The position numbers and the translations under genes are program-made. Shown in pieces: positions 1 to 10,393 of a stretch of 64,000 nt of DNA (its first letter is position 1; each line of letters opens with the position of its first letter). The DNA comes from Thermoleptolyngbya sichuanensis A183 (GTDB taxonomy: Bacteria; Cyanobacteriota; Cyanobacteriia; Elainellales; Elainellaceae). The notes under the pieces were generated by a model, which saw only the letters and a program-made list of their open reading frames with translations, searched no databases and was not told the origin of the DNA. The stretch is taken from NCBI RefSeq assembly GCF_013177315.1, contig NZ_CP053661.1, forward strand, positions 4,154,001-4,218,000. Reading direction: 5' to 3'.

Positions 1-11
1 TGAAGTCGAAC

Positions 12-27
12 AGGTGTTGTAACACCT
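12..27. repeat. Short inverted repeat at window edge
   Basis: AGGTGT and ACACCT flank a 4-base loop. No poly-T follows, so this is only a small hairpin, possibly part of the 3' region of a gene lying off the window. Confidence 0.4.
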
Positions 28-96
28 TGAATTAAAACCATAAAAAAATTCTGAAAATTTGCTACACCGCACCGATCCAGGTGTTGGTAGACTCTG

Positions 97-127
97 AGGC
101 AGGGACGATTCGGGTTCCCTGCCTTTT
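97..127 (+). terminator. Intrinsic terminator upstream of the GH57 gene
   Basis: A 9-bp perfect stem (AGGCAGGGA with TCCCTGCCT) with a 10-base loop is followed directly by TTTT. It ends transcription coming from a gene to the left of the window and isolates the GH57 gene. Confidence 0.75.
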
Positions 128-160
128 GCTTTCGCGCCGATTCGCCACCGCACATTACCG

Positions 161-190
161 AACGTTACTAAACGTTACTGAACGTTGATA
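161..190. repeat. Three in-phase 10-bp AACGTT repeats abutting the start codon
   Basis: AACGTTACTA, AACGTTACTG and AACGTTGATA follow one another without gaps, and the last runs into the ATG at 190. The 10-bp period equals about one helical turn. No Shine-Dalgarno sequence is visible. It could be an operator or simply one of the many short duplications in this genome. Confidence 0.6.
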
Positions 191-2424
191 TGCCCTACCC
201 TCTCTACGTCGCCTTTATCTGGCATCAGCATCAGCCGCTCTACAAAAGCCGCACTGCCGGACAATATCGTTTGCCCTGGGTGCGATTGCACGGCACAAAG
301 GATTACCTGGATTTGATCCTGATTTTGGAGCAATTTCCCAAGCTCCATCAAACGGTGAACCTGGTGCCTTCGCTGATGATGCAGATCGAAGACTATGTAG
401 CGGGAACGGCGTTTGACCCGTACCTGACGCTGGCGCTATCCCCCGAAGACACCCTCGATCAAGAGCAGAAGCAGTTTATTATCGAGCATTTCTTCGATGG
501 CAACCACCGCACGCTGATTGACCCGCATCCGCGCTACGCCGAACTGTATTATCAGCGGCAGGACAACGGGCGCGAGTGGTGCTTGGAACACTGGAGCTTG
601 CAGGACTATAGCGACCTGCTGGCGTGGCATAACCTGGCGTGGATTGATCCGCTGTTTTGGGGCGATCCAGACATTTCACAGTGGCTAGAGCAAGGGCGCG
701 GGTTTACCCTGAGCGATCGCCAGCGAATCTATTCCAAGCAAAAGGAAATCCTCAGCCACATTATTCCCCACCACCGCAAGATGCAGGAAACGGGGCAGCT
801 TGAGGTGATCACCACGCCCTACACGCATCCCATCCTGCCTTTGCTGGCGGATACCAATGCGGGTCGGGTGGCCGTGCCCGATATGACCTTGCCCAACTTT
901 CGCTTTCAGTGGCCTGAAGACATTCCCCGCCACCTGGCGCGGGCCAAGCAGATGTATTGGGAACGGTTTGGCTGCAAACCTCGCGGGCTGTGGCCGTCGG
1001 AGCAGTCGGTCAGTCCCGCAATTCTGCCGGAGGTGGCGGCGCAGGAGTTTGAATGGCTGGTGTCGGATGAAGCCGTGTTGGGCTGGACGCTGAAGCACTT
1101 TTTCCATCGCGACGGGCATGGCAACGTGCTGGAACCGGAAAAACTCTACCGCCCCTATCGCCTGGAAACGCCCAATGGGGATCTTTCGATTGTGTTCCGT
1201 GATCACCGTCTGTCTGACCTGATCGGCTTTACCTATGGCGTGATGGAGCCAGACGCGGCCGCAAACGACCTAGTGAGCCATCTAGAGGCGATCGCCCACA
1301 CGCTGAAATCCCACCAGTCCGACGGCACAACGACCCTCGAACAGCCCTGGCTTGTCACCATTGCCCTGGATGGCGAAAACTGCTGGGAATACTACCCGCT
1401 CGACGGCAAGCCCTTTTTGGAAGCGCTGTATCAAAAGCTGAGCGACCACAGCGAAATCGAACTCGTTACCGTCGCTGAATTTCTTGACCAATTCCCCACG
1501 ACAGAAACCCTGCCCGCCGATACACTACACAGCGGCTCCTGGGTAGACGGCAACTTCACGACCTGGATTGGCGACCCTGCCAAAAATCGCGCCTGGGATT
1601 TGCTGACTCAGGCTCGCGCTGTGCTGGCCGCCCATCCCGAAGCCACCGAAGAAACCAACCCTGAAGCCTGGGAAGCGCTCTACGCCGCCGAAGGATCTGA
1701 CTGGTTCTGGTGGTTTGGCGAGGGGCACTCCTCCAATCAGGATGCCATGTTTGACCAGTTGTTTCGCGAACACCTGACAGCGCTGTATGTCGCCCTGAAC
1801 GAACCCGTACCGCCAGACGTGCGCCGCCCTGTCGAAGACCACGCCCGCGCCCGCAGCCACGGCCCCGACAGCTTCATCAGCCCCATGATTGACGGCCGCG
1901 CCGACGAACAGGACTGGGACAAGGCGGGGCGCATCGAGGTCGGCGGCGCACGCGGCACCATGCACCGCAGCAGCAAGGTGCAACGCCTCTGGTATGGCGT
2001 AGATCATCTGAATTTTTACCTGCGGGTAGACTTTGCCAGCGGTACGCAGATCGGCGTGGACATTCCGCCAGAGCTACACCTGCTGTGGTTCTATCCCAAT
2101 CGCACGATGCACAATAGCCCTGCACCACTGGCTGATCTGCCCGACGAAGCGCCGATGAACTATCTGTTCCACCATCATTTGGGGATCAACCTGCGGACGG
2201 GCGATCGCTGGCTGCAAGAAGCCAGTGACCACTTCCAGTGGCACAACTGCCCCACCCAGGCCCAGGTTGCCCTCGACACCTGCCTGGAGGTCGCTGTGCC
2301 CTGGGCCGACTTGCGCGACGTAGAACCCGACTGGGCCCTGCGCGTGGTGGTGTTTCTAGCAGACGAGGGCCGGTTTGTGGCAAACCTGCCGGAGAATGCC
2401 TTGATTCCGGTGCAAGTGCCGTAG
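190..2424 (+). CDS. Glycoside hydrolase family 57 protein (alpha-amylase/glucanotransferase-like)
   Basis: This is a 744-residue cytoplasmic protein of the GH57 (COG1449) type, expected to act on alpha-glucans such as glycogen. The N-terminus carries the family signature HQHQP (residues 12-16). A G-L-W-P-S-E segment near residue 270 fits the GH57 catalytic-nucleophile region, and a D-G-E-N-C-W-E segment near residue 394 fits the acid/base Asp region. The last ~185 residues (from about 560, beginning around S-P-M-I-D-G) form a separate beta-rich, DOMON-like module often found at the end of these proteins. No signal peptide is seen. It is monocistronic, behind a terminator, and the next gene starts about 260 bp later. 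The exact substrate cannot be told from sequence. Confidence 0.85.
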   Translation: MPYPLYVAFIWHQHQPLYKSRTAGQYRLPWVRLHGTKDYLDLILILEQFPKLHQTVNLVPSLMMQIEDYVAGTAFDPYLTLALSPEDTLDQEQKQFIIEHFFDGNHRTLIDPHPRYAELYYQRQDNGREWCLEHWSLQDYSDLLAWHNLAWIDPLFWGDPDISQWLEQGRGFTLSDRQRIYSKQKEILSHIIPHHRKMQETGQLEVITTPYTHPILPLLADTNAGRVAVPDMTLPNFRFQWPEDIPRHLARAKQMYWERFGCKPRGLWPSEQSVSPAILPEVAAQEFEWLVSDEAVLGWTLKHFFHRDGHGNVLEPEKLYRPYRLETPNGDLSIVFRDHRLSDLIGFTYGVMEPDAAANDLVSHLEAIAHTLKSHQSDGTTTLEQPWLVTIALDGENCWEYYPLDGKPFLEALYQKLSDHSEIELVTVAEFLDQFPTTETLPADTLHSGSWVDGNFTTWIGDPAKNRAWDLLTQARAVLAAHPEATEETNPEAWEALYAAEGSDWFWWFGEGHSSNQDAMFDQLFREHLTALYVALNEPVPPDVRRPVEDHARARSHGPDSFISPMIDGRADEQDWDKAGRIEVGGARGTMHRSSKVQRLWYGVDHLNFYLRVDFASGTQIGVDIPPELHLLWFYPNRTMHNSPAPLADLPDEAPMNYLFHHHLGINLRTGDRWLQEASDHFQWHNCPTQAQVALDTCLEVAVPWADLRDVEPDWALRVVVFLADEGRFVANLPENALIPVQVP

Positions 2425-2454
2425 TGAGAATTGGACGTGATGGAGGACATAGAT

Positions 2455-2545
2455 AGGACTTACGCACTTGCGATTAAATCTTCTGGGTTTTGGACAATTT
2501 CTTGCGATCTGTGCCCGCGAGAAATCGTCCAACTGCGTAAGTCCT
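2455..2545 (-). mobile_element. MITE-like element family A, copy 1 (inverted, degenerate)
   Basis: A 91-bp element is bounded by AGGACTTACGCA and TGCGTAAGTCCT. In reverse orientation it aligns along its length with the copies at 12187, 33934, 53347 and 55658. Its central hairpin is partly decayed compared with the others. Confidence 0.85.
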
Positions 2546-2686
2546 CATAGAGTGACAAAGTGACAGTGTGATGGGGGAGCGGAGTAGCACGGTAAATTGG
2601 AGTAACACGGTAAATTCACGGTAAATTGAGGAAGCGACTCCAACACTCCCTCGCGCCATCGCTCCAGCAATTCATCCACTTCATCA

Positions 2687-3979
2687 ATGCCCAACACGAT
2701 CGCCCTCATTGCCCACGACTCCAAAAAAGACGACATCGTTCAGTTTGCTCAGCGGCATCAGGCTATGCTGAGTCGGCATCGGCTGGTTGCCACGGGTACG
2801 ACGGGGCAGCGCATTCAGGACGCAACGAGTCTGATGGTGGAGCGAATGCTGTCGGGGCCGCTAGGCGGCGACGCGCAGATCTCGGCGGAGGTATGTGAGG
2901 GCAAGGTGCTGGCGGTGATTTTTCTAGTCGATCCGCTCTATGCCCAGCCCCATGAGCCGGATATTCAGGCGCTCCTGCGGATTTGCAACGTTCACAATGT
3001 GCCGCTGGCGACGAATCTGGCAACGGCCGAGGCGATCGCCCTCCACCTCACCAAGATTCCCGTTGCTCATTTGGTCTTTAATCCCGCAGCAGGACGCGGC
3101 TCTCCAGACCAAGACCTGATGCTGATTCGCCAGTTGCTAGAGCCACACATGACGCTGCATGTGTACACCACATCGGAACAGGAAGACCCGGCGGACTATA
3201 TCGAAGCGGCGATCGCCAGCCATCCCGATGTCATCATTGCAGCGGGCGGCGATGGCACCGTGTCAGCGGTGGCCAAGGCGCTGATTGGCACAGGGATTCC
3301 CCTGGGCGTGATTCCCAAAGGCACAGCTAATGCCTTCGCCACAGCGCTGGGTTTGCCCGGAGTGTTTCCCATTCGGAGTGCCTGTCAGGCGATCGCAGGC
3401 GGATACACCCGCACGGTCGATGTCGCCCGCTGCAACGGGCTGCCAATGATTTTGCTAGCAGGCGTGGGCTACGAAGCGCTAACCATCGAGCGCTCCAGTC
3501 GTGAACTCAAAGACCAGTGGGGCGTGCTGGCCTATTTGATGGCGGGCTGGGAAGCGATGGATCAGCAATCCCTCTTCGATGCTGAACTGGAAGCTGATGG
3601 ACAGGTCTATTCTTTTCAGGCGCACGCCATTACCATCGCCAATGCAGCGCCGCCCACCTCCGTCTTGGCGCAGGGCGCAGGGCAAGTGGTATTCGATGAC
3701 GGGCTGCTAGACGTGACGATCGCCTCGGCGCAGAACAAGATCCAGGGCATTGCCACCATGCTGCAAATCTTTGGAACGGCACTGGTCGGCGGCACTCCGC
3801 AGCGCCCCAATGTGGTGCATGGGCGCGTGTCTCGCCTGAAAGTGACCACTAATCCGCCGCAAAAAGTGGTTCTCGATGGCGAAATCATTGGCACCACGCC
3901 GATTGAAGTCGAAACAATTCCAAACGGTCTAACGGTGTTGGTGCCCAAACCTGGCTTCTTGAATGCGCTGTCTGGCTAG
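2687..3979 (+). CDS. Methylglyoxal synthase / diacylglycerol-kinase-family fusion protein
   Basis: A 430-residue protein with two domains. Residues 1-~125 match methylglyoxal synthase (dihydroxyacetone phosphate to methylglyoxal), including the active-site segment G-P-L-G-G-D around residue 62. Residues ~126-430 match the YegS/LCB5-type lipid kinase family, with the nucleotide-binding G-G-D-G-T motif near residue 185, then P-K-G-T-A-N and a terminal beta-sandwich lobe. Separately encoded proteins are usual in enterobacteria, so the fusion is notable, although similar joined proteins are annotated in other cyanobacteria. The ATG at 2687 lacks a clear Shine-Dalgarno sequence. The MITE-like copy at 2455-2545 sits between it and the GH57 gene, so cotranscription is uncertain. 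Confidence 0.85.
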   Translation: MPNTIALIAHDSKKDDIVQFAQRHQAMLSRHRLVATGTTGQRIQDATSLMVERMLSGPLGGDAQISAEVCEGKVLAVIFLVDPLYAQPHEPDIQALLRICNVHNVPLATNLATAEAIALHLTKIPVAHLVFNPAAGRGSPDQDLMLIRQLLEPHMTLHVYTTSEQEDPADYIEAAIASHPDVIIAAGGDGTVSAVAKALIGTGIPLGVIPKGTANAFATALGLPGVFPIRSACQAIAGGYTRTVDVARCNGLPMILLAGVGYEALTIERSSRELKDQWGVLAYLMAGWEAMDQQSLFDAELEADGQVYSFQAHAITIANAAPPTSVLAQGAGQVVFDDGLLDVTIASAQNKIQGIATMLQIFGTALVGGTPQRPNVVHGRVSRLKVTTNPPQKVVLDGEIIGTTPIEVETIPNGLTVLVPKPGFLNALSG

Positions 3980-4038
3980 CAAACAGATTGTCTGGCTGGC
4001 AAGTAAGCTATTTGGCAAGCAAGGCGCGGACTTGAGCG

Positions 4039-4170
4039 GCGCTACATGGCGCTACATAGCGATATATGGCGATAGGCGATACATGGCGCTACGTGGCGCT
4101 ATGTGGCGATAGACGATACATGGCGATAGGCGATACATGTGGCCATGCATGTAGCAATACAGCGATACAT
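4039..4170. repeat. Degenerate 10-bp tandem repeat array (GCGMTAYRTG)
   Basis: About a dozen copies of a unit like GCGCTACATG or GCGATACATG fill most of the spacer between the MGS fusion gene and the DJ-1 gene. Some copies have lost 1-3 bases. There are no open reading frames of interest here. It resembles slipped-strand expansion. Confidence 0.8.
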
Positions 4171-4279
4171 TTTGTGAATTACGCTTTGTTGCCCTAGCGA
4201 CACAGAACCAGATCAACGTCGTAAGGTCAAAAATATGTCCATATCGAACAATATCGAACAGCTTTCAGGAGGACAGACC

Positions 4280-4876
4280 ATGGCCGCGCAGATTCTGATG
4301 CTGGTGGGAGACTTTGTAGAAGATTACGAAGTCATGGTGCCCTTTCAGGCGTTGCAAATGATTGGGCACACGGTTCATGCCGTCTGCCCCAACAAAAAAT
4401 CGGGGGAGTTTGTCCGCACGGCGGTTCACGATTTTGAAGGCGACCAAACCTATTCCGAAAAACCAGGACACCGCTTCACCCTCAATGCCACCTTTGCCGA
4501 GATAAATCCCGCCAGCTACGACGCGCTGGTGATTCCCGGCGGCCGCGCTCCAGAATACATCCGGCTGAATGCGGATGTCATCAACATCGTCCAGCATTTT
4601 GCCAATGCCAACAAACCCATTGCCGCCATCTGCCACGGGGCACAGCTTTTGGCTGCTGCTGGAGCCGTGCGTGGCAAACGCTGCTCGGCTTATCCTGCCT
4701 GCGGCCCAGAAGTGACTGCTGCGGGCGGTCAGTATGTTGACGTTCCCGTGACGGAGGCCGTCGTAGACGGCAATCTGGTAACGGCTCCTGCCTGGCCTGC
4801 CCATCCGCGCTGGCTGGCGGAGTTTCTCAAGGTGCTGGGCACTCGCATTGAACATGCAGAATTGCTGCGGGTGTAG
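4280..4876 (+). CDS. DJ-1/PfpI family protein (class I glutamine amidotransferase fold)
   Basis: A 198-residue single-domain protein of the DJ-1/PfpI superfamily, which includes PfpI-type proteases, glyoxalase III-like deglycases and chaperones. The nucleophile elbow reads A-I-C-H-G with Cys118 and His119, and a P-G-G-R-A-P-E-Y segment lies at 86-93. I chose the ATG at 4280 because a strong AGGAGG (4267-4272) precedes it by 7 bases; an upstream in-frame ATG at 4235 has no such site. It lies downstream of a methylglyoxal synthase fusion, and some DJ-1 proteins remove methylglyoxal, but linking the two is inference. Confidence 0.85.
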   Translation: MAAQILMLVGDFVEDYEVMVPFQALQMIGHTVHAVCPNKKSGEFVRTAVHDFEGDQTYSEKPGHRFTLNATFAEINPASYDALVIPGGRAPEYIRLNADVINIVQHFANANKPIAAICHGAQLLAAAGAVRGKRCSAYPACGPEVTAAGGQYVDVPVTEAVVDGNLVTAPAWPAHPRWLAEFLKVLGTRIEHAELLRV

Positions 4877-4928
4877 TGCTTTGCGGTATTGAGTCGCAGC
4901 ATTCTGATGAGATTTAGGAGATTTCACT

Positions 4929-4957
4929 GCTCAGGGGCGATCGCCTCTGAGCTATTT
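4929..4957. terminator. Palindromic terminator after the DJ-1 gene
   Basis: GCTCAGGGG and CCTCTGAGC flank a HIP1 core (4929-4952) and are followed by TATTTT. It lies about 50 bp past the stop codon. Confidence 0.7.
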
Positions 4958-5018
4958 TGTCTCAGCTATTTTGTTTGAGCTAAGTAGCTAGCACAGGAAA
5001 AGTTATAAGATCGGTCAG

Positions 5019-5690
5019 TTGATTTTGAGTGCATCTAGGCCTGCGGCTCATCACATTGAACTGAGTGCCGAAGAAGACCGCACCTTGTACGAGTTGAGCT
5101 TGGCTGATGGGATTGCCCGTCGGATTAAGCTTAGAGTTATCACCTTGCGACTCAATGCCAGTGGTTGGACAACGCTACAGATTGCTCAACACCTCCATCA
5201 GTGTGAGCATACGGTGCGCCAAACCCTTCAACGGTGGAGCAAGGGTGGCCTCGGTGGGCTGTGGGAAGCAGCAGGGCGTGGGGGCAAAACCAAGTGGCAA
5301 AACACGGATATCGAAGCGGTTGAAACTTGACTGCAAGACCGGCGTAGCTACACCAGTGTGCAGTTGTGTGAACGCTTGGCTGCCGAGCGAGGTGTAGTCC
5401 TCAGTAGCAAGCAACTCGGACGTATCTTGAAAAAAAGGACTATGTTTGGAAACGCCTGAGGTACTGCCCTCCTGAGCCAAAATCGCCTCAGTTCCAGCAA
5501 GCCAAGCAAGCCGACTGGCAATTACTCAAAGCATGGGCAGTTGCCGGTGCGATTTGCCTGAAGTATTTGGATGGAAGCGGGTTTGAAGGCTGTAGTCCAC
5601 TCAACTACTTAATCAAGTGCGGCAAGTTTCGCTTGCCCAGCCAACGGCAGTGGTACCAGCCTGGATGGGAATGGAAAGTGTTTATCGTAG
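5019..5690 (+). pseudogene. IS630-family transposase remnant (N-terminal part)
   Basis: The frame from the TTG at 5019 gives an IS630-type N-terminal helix-turn-helix region. It meets an in-frame TGA at 5328-5330, after which the same frame continues with recognisable sequence to a run of seven A (5430-5436). A -1 shift there opens a frame (from 5435) that continues with W-K-R-L-R-Y-C-P-P and Y-L-D-G-S-G-F, the first catalytic Asp region of IS630 DDE transposases. Many IS630 elements use a -1 slip on an A run between orfA and orfB, so the A7 may be original, but the TGA and the loss of the remainder of the DDE domain make it inactive. The join to IS5-type sequence lies around 5660-5690. Confidence 0.75.
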
Positions 5691-6163
5691 ACGCAGGTGA
5701 AGTTGAAATTGAACGTCAAAAAAAACAGAAACGTGACTACAGTGGCAAGCAGAAGAGCCATACCCTGAAGGCGCAACTGTTGGTGGATTTTGAGAACGGG
5801 CAGGTGATTGCGACTGCAATCGACAAAGGCAAGACGCATGACTTCAAGCTGCTCAAACGAAGTCGCCTGCCCTGGGTATCGTCGCAGTTATGTTTAGCTG
5901 ACCGCGGGTATCAAGGGTTTGCCAAGCGTCATGCTGGAGCTTGTACGCCCACCCAAAAGCCGCGCAACCAACCGTTAGCCGAGGACGAGAAGCAACACAA
6001 TCGGGCATTAGCGAGACTGCGGGTGAAAGTAGAGCATGTGATTCGTCGCTTCAAGATCTTTCGCATCTTCTCAGGGCGCTATCGCAGCCGGAGACGACGC
6101 TTTGGCTTGCGCTTGAACTTGATTGCAGGGTTGCTCAACTACGAACTGGCACACGCTTCCTGA
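5690..6163 (+). pseudogene. IS5-family transposase remnant (C-terminal catalytic part)
   Basis: The open frame running from 5435 to 6163 changes character near V-D-A-G-E-V-E-I-E-R. From there it reads as the catalytic half of an IS5-type (ISL2/IS1031-like) transposase: first Asp in V-D-A, a S-G-K-Q-K-S-H-T-L-K block, D-K-G-K-T-H-D-F, second Asp in L-A-D-R-G-Y-Q-G, and a final V-E-H-V-I-R-R-F-K with the Glu. The N-terminal DNA-binding half of IS5 is missing, replaced in frame by IS630 sequence. It is a remnant, not a working element. I could not define its terminal inverted repeats. Confidence 0.75.
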
Positions 6164-6291
6164 TTCATGCAGGAGGTCTACTGTAACCCATCCGCTCGTC
6201 CGCTCGGCGCGTCATCACCCTAAAACCGCCGCGAAGATGATACGCTATCTCCGATTAATGGATTCTGCAAGTTTCAAACGAGGGCAGGGCA

Positions 6292-7401
<1,110 letters not shown>

Positions 7402-7431
7402 GGAGCCAGTGGTCAGGTGGTTATGCTGGAG

Positions 7432-7995
7432 TCATTGCAATCCACCACCGATCACTCCGTCACCTGTTAACCCGATTAACCAACTTCTGGTCTCTTGGGG
7501 CGATCGCACTCTCACCACGCTAAGGTGGGCGTATTCTGGCTGAGAAAGCAGCAGCGGATACTCGCGTCGTCGCCGATGATAGGTTCGCAGCACCCACAGC
7601 AAAATGGAGTCGCGGCTGAAAAAGGTTTGCCGCCAAGTTTCGCGGTTACCGCTCCAGAGTTCTACGCCCGAAGCGCTGCGCCAAATTGCCCGCCGGAGCG
7701 ATCGCCACAGCACCAGCCCAAACGGATAGTCCAGCCACACGATAGTATCGGCCCGCCCCCAAACCAGATCGCGGACGCTACTGTAGTTGCCATCAGCCAC
7801 CCAGCGATCGCCCGCCAGTGCCTCAGCAACCCGCGCCCGAAACACCTCCAACGGTGCAGCGGTTTAATTAGGCTCCCAGTGCAGCGCATCTAGCTCGATA
7901 TGGGCGATGCCGAGTTGTCGTCCTACTTGCTGCGCCAGCGTGGTTTTGCCTGTTCCGCTCGTGCCAACAATCGCTATCCGCTGAAAGCGGTGCAT
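7432..7995 (-). pseudogene. P-loop adenylate-kinase-like (FlaR/topology-modulation type) gene with internal stop
   Basis: The ATG at 7995 lies 4 bp after the rnr stop codon. Its frame reads R-I-A-I-V-G-T-S-G-T-G-K-T-T, a Walker A motif, and then L-D-A-L-H-W-E-P-N. Codon 44 (7866-7864) is TAA, where related proteins usually have Trp. After it the same frame continues without interruption for about 143 codons with family features (D-R-W-V-A-D-G-N-Y near codon 65, and a basic C-terminal half). Full length would be 187 residues, normal for this small NTPase family. The nonsense codon splits the P-loop from the rest, so the product is probably inactive. Two base changes would be needed to restore Trp, which argues against a single sequencing error. 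Confidence 0.75.
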
Positions 7996-7999
7996 CGAC

Positions 8000-10393
8000 C
8001 TACTCTTCCTCCTCGGATAGATCTTCTGTTTCCAGCAGGTCGGCCTCGGTTTCTAGCAAGTCCTCGTCGTCGTCGGTGGCTTCGCTACCACCGCCGACCG
8101 CGACTAGATCAATCTGCTGACGGTAGTAATCCACACTCTTGACCTGCACCTCGACGCGATCGCCCAGTCGATACTGCTTGCGATTCTTGCGGCCTACCAG
8201 CTTTTGCTGACGCGAGCGATATTCGTACCAGTCGTCTTTCAGGGAACTGACGTGAACCAGCCCTTCCACTAGCAGTTCCTCGATTTCCACAAAGAAACCA
8301 TAGGACTGCACCCCCGTAATCAGCCCGTGGAAGGTCTCACCGGTGCGCTCCTGCATATACTCGGCTTTTTTCAGCCCCTCTAGGTCAGATTCTGCCTCCT
8401 GCGCCAGCTTTTCGCGCTCGGTGAGGTGGTTGACGATGCTGTTGAAATATTCCTCTAGCTCGTCGTGAACCTCTGGCGGCAGCACCTTCCAGTCGATTGC
8501 GCCGTGACATTCGCTGCTAAACAGGTTCACCTTGTCCTTGGAGCGGGTAGATTTGCGATCGCGCCCATGCTCAAACACCGCGTGCAGCGCCCGATGCACC
8601 AGCAGGTCAGGATAGCGGCGCAGCGGCGAGGTGAAATGGGTATAGCCATTGTCCAGTGCAAGCCCAAAGTGAGTCCCCGGCGTGGTGCTATAGACCGCAG
8701 GCTTCAGCGTCTCCAGCAGCAGATAGGTCAGCACCCGCTCGGCATAGGACTCTGCAAATTGCTGTGTGAGTCGCTGATAATCGCGGGGATGGACGACCTC
8801 TTCGTCTTCAAGCTGGTATTCGATGTCCATGTTGTTGACCAGCTTTACCAATTCCTGCACGTCGGAGGGGTCGGGCGTGCGGTGAACCCGGTAGATGGCG
8901 GGAACCTGGAGGCATTGTAAATGCAGCGCCACCAGTTGATTCGCCAGCAGCATCAGTTCCGTTACGATCGTGCGGGCGGGTAGCAGCGACGACACCACCA
9001 TTGCGCCCAGTTCGCCTTCGTCGTCGTATTGGAAATTGGTCGAGAGGAACTTGCCTAGTTCGGGGTTGTGTTCGTCGGGAAAGATGCTCTCCGGCAGGTT
9101 CAGGTCAAACGCGCCCCGCGCCAACCGCTGCGCCGCCACAGCCTGGCTGATGGCAAACAGGTTGTCCACCAGTTCAAACACGGGTTCCAGGTGTTTTAGC
9201 TCCTTGGCAGAGGGCAGCGGGTAGCGGGCTTCGGCAGCGGCTTCTGGGTCGTCTCGCAGCAGCACCGCCTGGGCCTGCTGATAGTCGAGATGCTGATCTA
9301 CCCGCACCACGCTGGGCTGAATCTCGAAATCCTGCACTTCGCCTGCTGCGTTCAAGGTCACTAGCACCGAAATCGCCAGACGGTCTTCACCGGGCAGCAG
9401 CGAACAGCAGCGGTGCAGATGTTCCGGCAGCATAGGCACGACGAGTTCTCCCAAAAAGACCGAAGTGCCGCGCTTCTGAGCTTCCAGATCGACGGGCGAT
9501 CGCGCTGCAACGTAGTACGACACGTCGGCAATGTGAATCCCCAAGCGCCACTCATCGTCGCCCACTTTTTCCACACTCAGGGCATCGTCGATGGCTGGGC
9601 TATGGGGATGATCGGGCCCGTCGATTGTGACAGTCAACTGTTCCCGCAGATCCAGCCGCTTTTTCAAGTCCGTTTTGCGGAGCTTGGTCGGGAGTGCTTT
9701 GGCTGCCTCCAGCACCGCTTCCGAAAACCCGCGCGGCAGGTCATGCTTGCAGCACACAATGTCGATATCCGAGGCCGCCTGGGCATCGCTGCCCAAAATC
9801 TGAGCCACTCGACCAATGGGCGGATGCTGACCCAGGGGATAGCGGGCAATTTCTACATGCACCAGTTGATCGACGGATTCCTCTAATGGTTCGCCATCGG
9901 GCGTTAGCTCTAGCTCAAACAAGAGGCGATCGTCCAGCGGCAGGGCGCGATACTGCCCGTCCTCGGTTTTTTTCACCCGCGCCAGCACGGAGGAATTGGA
10001 GCGTTCTAAAATCAGCCGGACTTCGCCCTCTGGACTGCGGCGGCGGCTGCCCTCTTTGGTCACGCGCACCAAGACGCGATCGCCATTCCAGGCAGTATTC
10101 AATTGGCTCTCGCGGATGTAGATATCCTCCGACCCTTCAATATCCTGAATTGCAAAGCAAAAGCCCTTGCTAGAGCAGCGCAACTTCCCTTCCACCACGT
10201 CATCCTCAAAGACGCGGCGATATTTGCCCCGCTCCTTAACCAAAATGCCGATTTTCTCTAGGGCATCCAGCGCAATTTGCAAGCGGCGGAGGCTGGCATC
10301 ATCTTCACAGTTCAGCTTTTTCTCCAGGGCCTTGGGAGCGACCAGCTTGTCGTCTGGGAAGTTGGAGAGCAGTGAGGCGATCGAAAAGTCCAT
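8000..10393 (-). CDS. rnr: RNase R/RNase II-family 3'-5' exoribonuclease
   Basis: A 797-residue cytoplasmic exoribonuclease that degrades RNA from the 3' end. An N-terminal winged-helix/cold-shock region covers about residues 1-150. The RNB catalytic domain follows, with the metal-binding Asp cluster in the segment around D-G-P-D-H-P-H-S-P-A-I-D-D-A-L near residue 260. An S1 domain (about residues 680-760; G-L-I-T-G-V-Q-S-Y-G-F-F-V) and an acidic Glu/Asp tail complete the protein. The domain order fits RNase R better than RNase II, although cyanobacterial members are often annotated as either. The kinase pseudogene begins 4 bp downstream, so they formed a two-gene unit. Confidence 0.88.
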   Translation of the reverse strand: MDFSIASLLSNFPDDKLVAPKALEKKLNCEDDASLRRLQIALDALEKIGILVKERGKYRRVFEDDVVEGKLRCSSKGFCFAIQDIEGSEDIYIRESQLNTAWNGDRVLVRVTKEGSRRRSPEGEVRLILERSNSSVLARVKKTEDGQYRALPLDDRLLFELELTPDGEPLEESVDQLVHVEIARYPLGQHPPIGRVAQILGSDAQAASDIDIVCCKHDLPRGFSEAVLEAAKALPTKLRKTDLKKRLDLREQLTVTIDGPDHPHSPAIDDALSVEKVGDDEWRLGIHIADVSYYVAARSPVDLEAQKRGTSVFLGELVVPMLPEHLHRCCSLLPGEDRLAISVLVTLNAAGEVQDFEIQPSVVRVDQHLDYQQAQAVLLRDDPEAAAEARYPLPSAKELKHLEPVFELVDNLFAISQAVAAQRLARGAFDLNLPESIFPDEHNPELGKFLSTNFQYDDEGELGAMVVSSLLPARTIVTELMLLANQLVALHLQCLQVPAIYRVHRTPDPSDVQELVKLVNNMDIEYQLEDEEVVHPRDYQRLTQQFAESYAERVLTYLLLETLKPAVYSTTPGTHFGLALDNGYTHFTSPLRRYPDLLVHRALHAVFEHGRDRKSTRSKDKVNLFSSECHGAIDWKVLPPEVHDELEEYFNSIVNHLTEREKLAQEAESDLEGLKKAEYMQERTGETFHGLITGVQSYGFFVEIEELLVEGLVHVSSLKDDWYEYRSRQQKLVGRKNRKQYRLGDRVEVQVKSVDYYRQQIDLVAVGGGSEATDDDEDLLETEADLLETEDLSEEEE

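Noticed and set aside
4235-4279. Upstream in-frame start for the DJ-1 gene
   Set aside because: The AGGAGG at 4267-4272 is ideally placed for the ATG at 4280 and would lie inside the coding sequence of the longer form.
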